Assembly: GCA_907165065.1 (NCBI GenBank)
Contig: OU015525.1
Coordinates: 31,066,037 to 31,130,036 of the forward strand
DNA length: 64,000 nucleotides
Origin: Caprimulgus europaeus
Taxonomy: Eukaryota > Chordata > Aves > Caprimulgiformes > Caprimulgidae
Direction: 5' to 3'
The notes under the pieces were generated by a model. It was not told the origin of the DNA. It made no database searches and saw nothing but the letters and a program-made list of their open reading frames with translations. Of this stretch, positions 41,801 through 53,800 are shown piece after piece. Positions within the stretch are counted from its first letter, which is position 1, and each line of letters starts with the position of its first letter. The position numbers and the translations under genes are program-made.

Positions 41801-44800
41801 ACCCAACCCTTCCAACAACAGCAAAAAAACAACCACAAATCCAGATATTTCCTCGAGAACTCCACATAAGATCTGGGGAGTACATGACAAACTTGCCAGA
41901 TTGGTATCATGCTCTCCTTTACAAAGTAACACACAACACTACACTCAAGAAAGGGGATCAACTCAAGTCATAAGCAAGCATATGTGTAAAAGATTGGAAC
42001 TTTTATGCAGCTCATACTTTTCATACACATGATCTAGCCATGAAAGACAACAGTTGCTTAATAAAGGGGTTTTTTTTTCCAGCTTTAAAGATCATGTCCC
42101 CTCCAACTCCTGCCCAGAAGTGACTAAAGTTCTGCAATTGTGGCTACATTTTTAGAGTAAAAATGGCAACTCTGATCTTGCCAACTCCCCTCTCCATTAT
42201 TCCCAGTATGACAAGATGAAGCTTCTAACAAAGCTGCATCAGTTAAGGCTAGTGGTTAGAGTAAAATTGTCTGCTGAAGCTGCACTCCTAGCAACACATG
42301 TGCACTGCAAATATTACAACAAACTTTAGGGTAAACACATAGTATAAGCTTGCTATGCTGTAATTTTCTACATTTCATAGAAACTTCCTACACTACGAAC
42401 ATATTTCTAGTGGGATATATTTCCTTATACCTGCTAGAAACTTGCACAAAAAATGCTGCCTGTCCCTCTCCCCCACCCCAAAAAACTACTCCAAGTTGCA
42501 TACACAAGAATTCCAATATGTAGACAGAGAGTAAACAGTTGGGCAGTGAGCAGAACAACTCAGCATGGAAAGAGAACCTGAAAAAGAAAAGCTGAAGGAA
42601 TAGTCCTTCAGTCAAATTGCATGCCACTTAAAACCTATTCTACTCAGCTATCAACACTGAAGAGGACCTACCCTTTCCCTCAAAAAATAAAACAAAACAC
42701 TGCCCCAAAAAACCCAACACCAAAAACCAAGCAAAAAACAACCCAAAAAATAAAAAACCAAACCACAACCCACCAAACCACAAAAAGTCCCCAAACCAAA
42801 AAACCCTCAAAACCACACAACACACTAAGAGTTGTAAGCCCAGAGTAACTGAATGACAACTGATCAATTCATATTTCTATAAACTCTTACATGACAAAGT
42901 CACTCCAGCATAAGAGTGCTCTCACAGAGAGTTGTGGTGCTGTTAACTGAATTGAACACGCCTACCACTGCAGAAAATCCACAGGTTAAATAAGAAACCT
43001 AACGTTGTTTTTCTGTACCATATGTCAGTGAAGGCATAAAGGATATTTTTATAAGTCCTTTAGCAGGCTTTTAGCTTCACAAATACCATATGGAAATGGA
43101 TAGGCATGTGAAGATGAGCATGCAGGAGAGACAAGGGGGCCGAGGATAAAAACAAGATTTTATTTTCTAGGGTAATTACTATCTGGAAAAAAAGGTTTTG
43201 TAAAGGAAGTTGTATTCTAATCTTCATGATAGTTTAAAATAGCTTCACACTACTCTGAAAATCAGCTACAATCCAAAAGGATCTGAAATATCTGGAGTAA
43301 AGACACTTTCACTGCTCAGCATATCATAAAATTAATTAGATTTGACTGACTGAGCTACATCTTTGAGATACAGGAGGGAAGCTAGCTGAAGAAACAGTAT
43401 AGCTAACTTCTGTGGCTGGAGTTATGCCCCTCAAAAGAATCAACAAGATACACAACCCCTAGTTTTCTTTATTTATGGAGTTGCTGCCATCGTCATCACT
43501 ATTTCATAAGCATGAGGATCTACTTGTCTTTGGGATCACCCCTGGGAGAGGTAAATTTAATGAACGGGTAAGAGGTTTACCCCTAGATATTGTACTCTCT
43601 TTGGATGACTTCTAAAAACTTATGGAGCATTCAATACCACATTACATAGGGAATGAGGCAAATAAAGAGGTTAAAAGTCCATTAAGCAACTTAAATCTTT
43701 CAATCAGGTTATCAGCTGGAGATCTGAGAAAGATCTGACTTAGAGTCTATAGTACCATGGAAGAGTAGGAAAAGCCTAATTTGCTTATACTATTTTTTTT
43801 TCCTTTGTAACTCAAGTCAGTCAAGTGGGGTTTATCCCTACAAGAAATACCTGCATGTCCAGGTAAGTCCATCAATCTTGATTTCTTCAAATACAAAGTT
43901 ACCTGTCTCTACTGTAAAGTCCTGATCAAGTTGTGTTATGCTGCTCCCTCCCGTCATGGCAAAAACTGCAACCAGCACGACATTTTTTGCAAGCAGGTTT
44001 AGCTGCTGCTTGTATCCTTCTGAAAAGTAGCTTCTTCTACAGCAAGCTGAACTAAATTCCTTAAGAACCACTACAAAATTATTCAGGAACTCTCTTGTTC
44101 CACAAAAGTCCTGTTTTCATCCTACCCTTGTTATCCTTTCCCTCACTCCCACCCCAGTGTATGACATAGCATTATCTAGCCTTAAAATCAGTGTAACAAG
44201 TCCAAGTGGTAGCTTCATTAAGCTACTGGGATATACAAGTCTCCTTAAGAATCAACACTGTCAGCTCTGGAACTCAGAAAAGGTTCTGAAGCCTGAGGAC
44301 AGAACAACTGTACTCCAAAAGACAGGCCCAAATGAAAAATTAATTCAAGAAGTGATAAAAGTTTGTAAAAAATTATGAACAGACATTAAGAATATGATTA
44401 ATTAGAATCACTGAGCTTTTATGAACTGGAAACTGACTAAGAGATGCTGACCAATTACAGTGTTATTTTCACTGTAGTAAATGGTTAACTGTAAGATGCA
44501 CCACAGCTGTGAGGACATTTTTTAGCACATTATCAACTAGAAGGGAAAATAGTGAGATAGGCAGTAAATTCAGTGTAAAGAAAATAGTGATTTTAATTCA
44601 TATACCTAGAACTGGAGAAGGCCTGAAAGCTTCAAAAACAGTAAGTAAATGAAGTAAGACAGTACCCACAACTTAAAATCCACCTCAACTTCATGGAGCT
44701 TTTTGTAGAAAGTGCTACTTTTACAGGGAAAGTGTTTAATATAAACTCACTGGCAATGCAGAATGAGAGGAGGGTGAAGTCGACGTATCCTTACGGATAC

Positions 44801-47800
44801 CTGTACGAAAACTCGTATTGGGCAAGGAGCAGTTTAACATGTTTGCTTCACTGGGACAAGAGGGGAAGCAGTTAGTTCAGAAAGCTTTTATTGCCAATTA
44901 TTTACTACTTACCTAGTAGTACCCAACTGAAAAATCCATTTCCAATGGAATCTGAGGTAGTGGCTTTTGGGCTAAATTTCTGTAGCAAGATGAGTGTTCT
45001 TAAATGGGCTTCCCTTCCACCATATACTATGGTAGTTCCTTCCCCTCACAAAAACACCAGACAACCCAAAACCATAATCAAGGACACAGCAACTCACTTT
45101 GCATGTAACTGGACATCTCGTATCTACAGCTGGTGTTGGTTATCCTAATCAGCACATGACAAAGTGTAGCTGTAGAAGCTCACCCTTTCCTTTATAGTAA
45201 CCAAAGGGACAGTGCACTTCTTAGCTTTCATCCTAAGAATTTACTCTTCTTTCTTTTCCTTCTCACAGAATTGGTTTAGATCTATTCCAGAAGATATTTT
45301 TTTATGCATTGTTAACTCCCAGTGCCTATCATTTTTGGTAGTTTTTCCATCTCCACAAGAAATTTAATCCACAACTAAGAAGTTACCATATAACCTGCAG
45401 GTTACTCTATAACTCATTCTTGTCATTCTTCCAATTCTCTACTCTTCCCTTTTCCACTTTTTCCTGGGTGTAGAGGGAGCAATTGAAAGCAGAGCGTTTA
45501 AGAGTGAATCTACCTGCAGAGTGAAGAAAAAGCTAGCCAACAGTAGAGAAGAAAGAAACCGAATGCTGAAGCACAGACTACAGAGAAAACTAAGCTATAC
45601 CACACCCTACTTCCAATATCTCTTCCTGTTTCAAACAATGTGCATGCACACGAAAACTTCATAAAAATAAAGGTCTTATTATAAAAATACTAGATATGGC
45701 TTCCAAAATAGTTCTAACACTGACAGAAAATGTAGTCAATTACTTGGGACTACTAACGTTGTGTTCCAAAAGTACCAAGGAGATTGTTAGTTGACACTAT
45801 TTTAGAGTTCAATAAAACTGAAACTCTTCTCTGCAATCACAGAACTTTCAATAGTTTTGGACAGACACCACAGCACAAATTCACTGCTCCTAGACTCTAA
45901 TACAGCTCCTTTCATCGAGATGTTGCATGGATTTCATAATTTAATTCTTTAGCACAATGAGTTATTAGAAACCTTGGTACTTCTGTCCAAAAACAATGAA
46001 CGAGGACTAAACTTGTTCAATCATTACTGCACTGCCAAGATCCTCTATTATTTCTTCAAGAATGCTCCACAGCACATATTCAAATTCTGCAGAATTCAAA
46101 CAAGTATTTATTTCTGTTGCTGGGGATATAATTTAGTAGAAATAGTCTCTGTGGTATTTCCAACAGTAAAAGAGGTTTAATACCTACCCCATATAAATGA
46201 GAAATATAAATCACATGCTAAATTATGTCAGAAATTTGATGTTTGTACAATTAATATACAGGTCCTCAGCTCCTGCTCCAGACCCTCTGCTGCCCTTCTT
46301 CGTGCCACAACTCAGTGTGTATGAGCAAGCAGCATAGCCCAGCACAGGCAGATTTGTTGTGTGGGTGCTGACAACTCCACATCCTCACTATGCACACCTA
46401 AAGGTGCTTTACTTAAGGCTATATCTAACCCAGCGCTGTGGACCCAAGGCCTGTTAGCAGTTGGCATGTGACAGGCAAGTTTCTGAAACACAGCTTCTAT
46501 TTTCATTTCATCCAGAAGAAACCCTGTGCTGTCTAAGAAAGCAAGAGAAGATTGGGACATTCGCTTCACAAGTCCACACTCCCAAACTGAACTGCAAATC
46601 TAAAGTAGTCCTACCCACTGAGTTCAGAAATGAAGACCAGAGGTAAGCAACACCCCGGGAAGCATTTACAGAATGAGTTTAACTCCTCACTCAGCACAGC
46701 TGCTTCTCCAGAGCTGCTCCTGTTGTGCCACGCTACTTGCTAACACTATGGACGTATCTTGTGCTGGCTGCTCCTGCTCATGTGCCAGATGCACAGGTCC
46801 ATAGCTCCGGTCTGCATTACTCTATATTGTCACACATCACCGTGGTGCCCACGCACACGTACTGGCACAGCCCAGCCCAGAGTCACCACGTGTGCTCTGT
46901 ACGCTGCTGTTCACCCATTGCCTCCTCGCACCTCTGCAGCTGCCAGCCAGGCCGGCATCCACAGCACTGGGGGCAGAGGCATCTCAGGACCACAGGAGAA
47001 ACAGCCTGGCCCTACCACTACTGAAAGTATTTATTTCAGCCTTGTTTTTAAACAAGTCTGGGGATACAAGAAGAAACCAAGGCCATCCTTTCTTCTACCA
47101 AAGTAAATATAGGTTCCTAGACCCTCCCAGAACTCAGGTTGCTTTCAATTCTCTGTTTTGTCACTAGAATACAAAAATATCCAATACCCACAGGTGTGAG
47201 TACTGATTTCTCCCCTGCCCCCTTAATTCTATCCCTTGAACCTGGGAAGCAGAGGACATCCACAGCTCCTTGATGTTTGAAGGGGACATACATTTTAAAC
47301 TGCTTTAGAAACAGACACATCTAAAGAACTTTATTCCAGCTATGTCTCAAATCCACCTTTAATTTGACTCCTAAATCAGGGTAAGTTTTCAAAACTGCTA
47401 ATTCATCCAAGAGTGACACAGTTAAATGGCACTACTTCAAATACATACTTTATCTATTCATACAGTATAGCAATAATTTAAAAAATAAAAACCTGAACTT
47501 AATTACACTGTCCCAAATCCCAATTACATTGTGAACAGTCCACTTATAATTGTACGTGTGACCATATTTGTTCAACAAACAGATATTTAATCTTATTCTT
47601 GCATTTACATTAATCATAGATACTTAATGAAAAAAATCCTATGAATTCAGTCACTCTCAGGATTTTTTTAAAGAATAGTTCAACAAAAATATATTCCCTC
47701 TACTATATGTCACTGTGGCAGCTCTTTCCAATTTGTTTCACAAATCTGCTTTAAGAGTTTCTATTATACTAGCCAGGAGTACTTAATTTCGTAGCTTCTG

Positions 47801-50800
47801 AAACATCTCTACACTAAACAGCAGTGGAAAGTTGACTTCTGTTTCATCACATTCAGATGAGGGAGATGACCACAAAAATCTTTTGCTAGTGTACAGGAAT
47901 AAATTATAAAGGCCCTTTCTCTCTGTGCAACCAGCTAACATCATTGGCCACTAGTTACCATTCCCTTATTTTGTGTGTAATAGTGGCTACAGATTAAATG
48001 TAAATGTAAGAATTTTAGTTTCTACCAGCTGGTAATGATCCCCAACTCAAGCATCAAATGCAAACAGTGTGTTACATACTGCAAGGCACTGTCATTCCTT
48101 TCTCTAGCCAAAGATACACTGCTGTGCCCCAAGCTCGAGAACTAGATTACCAATTAGTAACCCGACTGGTGTGCCGACTTCACTACACAATCCTATCCAA
48201 CATACCTTTATAGAAGTTACATCGTTATGTACTTTATTCAATAACTTAGTTTTCAAATTACATAACTGACATTAAGTAATATTTACCTGCTTCTTCTTTA
48301 ATAAATGACAAATCTTCTTCTGGATATGGGACTGACGGTTGCAACACTGAGCAATCTTCCAAGTTCTCTTCAGTATTAGGTGGTATATTATAAATAAATC
48401 TCTTTGCAGTTTGGTTTTTCCTTCTCGCTTTTCCAGGTTCTTGAACTGATTGTCCCTGTGCGCCCATGTCATTCCATACGAAAACTTTTGCCTCACCTTG
48501 AGATTCATTTTCAGCCATTTCAGGTGAGCTGTCCTGGACCCAACCGCAGTCATTCATTTGGTAGCTTTCCATTTGGCCCTCATCAATAGGGTAACCGTCA
48601 TTCTCAGTTTTTATGTTACTTGCCAAGCTGGTAAGGTTTCGTGTTGCCCAAAAGCTGGCAACTTTCTGATCCCTTGGAGACAAACCATCCCTACTTACAG
48701 ATCTTCTATTGTAATCCACAACAACGGTCTCTGGAGCTTCTGATTTTATACTTATGTTTAAGGCATCTTTAATGAAGTTGCGGCAGGACTGGACAACCTC
48801 CGTCATCTGAAGGTAGCTGGCCACCGACATCACTTCAATGGCATTTTGGCTCGTAAGCACGAGGTTACCAGAATATAAGAAGTCCAAGATGACAGAAAAA
48901 CCTTGAACAGCAACAACGTCTAAATAGGTAACAGTGGTTTGGTTATGGCTTTCTTTGTTTGTAAAGCAATAGAGAGTCTTAAAGAAGCGGCTGCCTGCAA
49001 CCAGGATGTTCTTGTGAGCTCTGAAGACCCTCCCACTCACCACAATGTTAACATCACAAAGAATGCCTTTCTTCCTCTGCTCGTTGAGCTCTTGCAGGAG
49101 CTGATAGCAGTAAGAGTTCTCATTCGGCCTGCTGTTAAAATCACAGTATCCTTCATTATTCAGTTCTGATGGTAACTCTGACTCCTGCAATTATAAAAAA
49201 ACCAAAAACACAACCATAATTAGCTCTTAATGAATGCTCTCCTTAGTCCTCCAACACTGTAATAATAAATTATGAAAATACACTTAAGAAGATAACGTTA
49301 TTCAAACTTTTTTATTTTTTTCATTCTTAGTCATGAAGACAAGCAGGAATATAGAAATTAAAAAATATTTCTGAAAACTAAGAATCACCACCTCATTCTG
49401 CACCCTCCACTCCCAAATTTGAAACAAAAACAGAACTAGTAGAATTGCCTTGAAGGTAAAGGAAGTGAAATTTCAGCCAAAAATAACGAAAGATTTAGTT
49501 GAGTGTGAAGTACTTGTTTTTCCTTAACCCACATACATTAAAGATCCAGGAGTCTCTCTTTCCAAAGATTTAACTAGATGTTTCTCAGATATCCAACCCC
49601 TCATTCTTCCCTAGAAATCTCCACTTCAACAGATAAGTAGAACACTGATAAGGGATTAAACATTTTGTCATGCTTGAGAGATGAATACATGAAGAGGTCT
49701 GTATCACCCAAACTAACTGCTTTATATGTTTTAAAGAAAACATATTACTGAAGTAGTTATAATAGCAGATATATTTCTTATACAGTTCTACAAATTAGGT
49801 GTTTATTTTTCATTTTCTAATTATGGCAGTATGGTGGGTTGACCCTGGCTGGATGCCAGATGCCCACCAAAGCCCACTCTATCACCCTCCTCCTCAGCAA
49901 GATGGAACACAAAAAAACCAAACTCATGGGTCGAGACAAAGGCAGTTTAATAGAAGCAAAGCAAAGCTGCATGCGCAGAAGCAAAAGAACAAAATATTTA
50001 CTCTCTACTTCCCACCCGCAGGCGATGTTTGGCCACTTCCCGGGAAGCAGGGCTTCATACGTGTGCGGTTCCCGGAGGACAAACAGAAGTAATCAATGCC
50101 CCCCCCCCTTCCCCCTTGCTTTATTTCTGAGCATATGTCATATGGTATGGAATATCTCTTTGGTCCATCTGGGTCAGCTGTCCCGGCTGTGTCCCCTCCC
50201 AAGATCTTCCCCACCCCAGCCTACTGGAGGAAATGTTGGAGAGACAGCCTTGGTGCTGTGCTAGCACTGCTCACCAGTAACCAAAACACTGGTGTGTTAT
50301 CAACACCCCTCGAGCCACCAGTACAAAACACAGCACTCTGAGGGCTGCCACGGGGAAAATCAACTCCATCCCAGCCAGACCCACTACAGGCAGGTTTAGG
50401 ATTAAATAGGTGCATTACATGACAAGCGGACAGAATACTGCAGGTGACCAAACAAAATTTAAGCTTCCATTACGTTATTCAACTCAGACTTTTTTTGAAT
50501 CGAGCTTCACTGAAACTTTCCTGCAGCAACATCTTTAACTGGTACATAATTTACTACACAGACAATATGTAATATTTGTCTTTCTACAACCATTTTAAGA
50601 TGTGATCTGAAATGTGTCTTGAAAATTTCGCTGAAAGTAGTATCATACAATCCAAGACCAAGAAATTAGTTGTTATTAAAAATTAGTTCAGACAGTGAGA
50701 GGCTGATAAGTAATAAGAGATCTGAACTGGATTTTAGAGCATTTTGAAAACTCACAACTGATGTTTAGGCAATGATGATTCAGCGCTGCTACAAACCAGC

Positions 50801-53800
50801 AGCTAGGAGAAAGCAGAAAACAACACAGACTGGCATATTTAAGACCATACTTACACTGATTGACATGTACTGCTATCAAGAGCAGTGACAATGACAGAGT
50901 CTGTTTTATACTGGATCTCTAAGACTATCTTTTCTTCCCTAGCAAATAAGGACAGTTCAAAACTGGTTGGCTCCAATATTCTTTAGGATGAGAGAATATA
51001 AGATTATGTAAATTATATAGCTATTTTCTCCTCTCATTTTCTAAAACAACTCACAGATTTGGGAACTAGGGGTATTGTTGAAGCTCAACTGCCTCAACAT
51101 TACAAAATCAGTGCTAACAAGGTAAAGTTAATGCTGTCATGAGCCCACAGTCTATACTGGGGCTAAAATATATGTTGCAGAAAAGTACTGCCTTTAATTT
51201 GGGACTACGGCAGAAACCAGCTATATATACAAAAAAGTCATTTTCCACCACACAGAAATTAGTGCATTAAATCAGCACTCACTTCCAGTTATAAGCCCAG
51301 TGTGGATCACTGGGATGACAACTGAGGCTGTAACTACATCCCCTAAAATGGTATTTACATCTATAAGCAGCAAATAACGCCCAGCATAACCAAAACAGAA
51401 ACTGTACCATCTCAGCAGCTCCTGCAGAGAAATTACAGTTGGCTGTCACATTCCAATTGCTTCTAAATCTCTACCCTTCTCAGAAACCTAACACTTCAGT
51501 GAAAATAAGCGTTAGAAATAAAAGCAATTAGGCTTTTTTATGAAAACAAGCAACAGATTTTGTCCAACCTTGGCTTAATTTTTTCTGCTCACTCTCTGAC
51601 ATAGCCAAGTACTCCCTCAGATCAGAGCTCTGAAATATAAACGTGTGACAGCTAAGGCTATCATTCTTTAAATTCTCAGTGGATTTCGGATCTGGACTAG
51701 CTTCCTGTCACTCCAGCAACAGCACTGTGTAGTTTCAAAACACCAACTATACTGACTTTGGATCAGACTAAGACAAAAATTATCATACTCTAAAGTGTTG
51801 TCACTCTCATCAAAGTCAATCATCAGTGACTTGCACCTCACACAGTAAATGTTAGGTAGATGCTATGATAGCTGACAACTTCATTCTCTAAGAACACATT
51901 ATACAGCACAAAGTTTAAAAATAATCTGCAGTGGTTCTGTTATTTTTACAAATATCCAACTAAAGAACGGAGATAGAGTGTACTTTAACTGATCATGTGT
52001 ATGTATCCCATCAAGCTGATAAAAAAGAAATAGGAGATTTACAGTGTATTTTTTTGTTTTCCTAAGAAAGCAACAAGTCAGCATGGTAAAAAGGAGATGC
52101 ATCACTAAGGTGCTACAGAAAAACAAGACTGAAGTCTTCATTATGAGAAGGCCAAACAGCCAAGTGAAAATAAGAGACATTATGCAACTAATGTCCAAGC
52201 TGTAGAGGTGTGTGTGCTGGAGGAAAGAGATTGGTATTACAGCTTTACGGAAATGGGTGCATAAAAATTTTTAAAACTAACTGTAATATTGGAACCAACT
52301 GTTTAACTGCTTGTATGGAAGTAGCTCACCTTAATGCCACACCTCAAATGAAATGAAAGCCCCGACATCTGAACAGTTACCAAGCCTATGTACATCAAGT
52401 GTGACAAGTAAAATTAGCATTTACTATGAGAAAAAGGAAAAAAGAAAATAATATCCTTTGGAGAGTTTTAAACATCCCCCCTTTCTACAGAAAAAGTAGA
52501 ATACAGTTCAGTAGGAGGTAAGGCGCAGAAAACAATTATCAAAAATAAAAAATAGTGTATTTTCAAGCTTCTGTTACTTATGTGGTGCCCATGGCACATC
52601 ATCATAAGGGTACTGTTTTTCTGATGAGAACCACAACCTAATGATACCTGTTTAGATGTTGATGGTATTTTCAGAATACAGACCAAATATTCCCATTACC
52701 TAAGTTACCTCAACGCCAAATCACCTTCTCCTTTAGTAAAAACTGTTAAGAAATCTAGAATAAAAATCAGGACTATTTCAGTTTTATTTGCAGAATCTAC
52801 AACACTGAAAGTCTGAGAACCTTCTCACTGTAGTTGAGATTAAGAAGCAGTCTAACAGAACAGACTGCTCAAGCAAATTAATATTGTGCTCAGTTTCAAT
52901 TAGTTAGACTCATCTGAATACACTCAAAGATAAATGACTACTTCATATGTATAATTCACTAATTAAACTTGACTAAAATCTAATAGGAGCAGAAACAGAT
53001 GATCAAAAACTGCTACTAGAAACTTGTTTTTCTTCCTCCTCCTGTGCCATCAGTATACTCTTGTCTCCTGGGAGCAAGAACAGTGGGGGAGCAGGGGGGG
53101 AAGGGGAAAGGAAAAAAAAGAAAAAGAAAAAGAAAAAAGGAAAAAGGAAACAAAACCAAAACCAATCTAACCACAGATTCCATCTCAGCTGTGTGTATAT
53201 GAAAAGTAGTTACACCACATTTTTGTAATCCCTTCTCCACTACCACACTTTACAGCAGTTCCCTATGCCCTCAAATTAATTATTACCCTAAAAAAAGGAT
53301 CCTCTAAAAATAAAGTGAGCTATCAGGAACTTCTTAAACACATGCAGTCACAGAGGAAAATTATCTCAAAATATGGTCCTATCAGCTGCTCCACACATGA
53401 TGCTCCACTGTCATTTTACATGCCATAGCATCACTCACAGAAAACTCGGTGATTTAAAACTGTTCCATTAGGTGTCTAACACCCAATCAAGTAGTTTGAG
53501 ATCCGGTAAAAATAATACATACAAATACAGTAAATTATAGTCCTTTCTCTGAAGGCCTGACTTTCTCCTCAACTTTTTTGCTCTGCTAAGAGTAATTCAA
53601 GAAGTTAACTCGGAACACTATAATGCAACTCTTACATCTGAAGTATGACTTCTATTCATCACTGCTCGCATAAAGCAAACAATTACAGTTCACATGGAAA
53701 AAATAACACATCAAAGGCCTTCCCCCTTTTGGAGAGCTTCTGCTTTAAAGCAACATGCCTGTTAGGCTGGAGAAAGCTTTTCTGGCAGTATTTCCAAAGC

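Larger units (their letters stand above)
35138..48286 (-). other. ZBTB10 intron 2
   Basis: GT-AG intron of 13.1 kb, phase 1. It holds a CR1 copy (39728-40660), a short direct repeat (41699-41739), an A/C-only tract (42679-42828), a consensus CRE octamer TGACGTCA near 41411, and two CpG-bearing patches (about 44760-44825 and 46250-47030). I found no counterpart of the 24-residue cassette that mammalian ZBTB10 can include between exons 2 and 3, but a short exon is easy to miss by eye. Confidence 0.9.

Noticed and set aside
43838..44071. Minus-strand ORF in intron 2 with a donor-like end (TGCAG|GTATTT), considered as the missing ZBTB10 cassette exon
   Set aside because: The peptide does not match the mammalian cassette, and neither length nor phase fits.
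44917..44983. Minus-strand segment between TTGCTACAG and CTAG|GTAAGT in intron 2, considered as a cassette exon
   Set aside because: Its length (67) is not a multiple of three, and joining it in phase 1 creates an immediate stop.
49799..50451. Overlapping ORFs of up to 141 codons in intron 1
   Set aside because: They fall within the solo LTR, which is non-coding.
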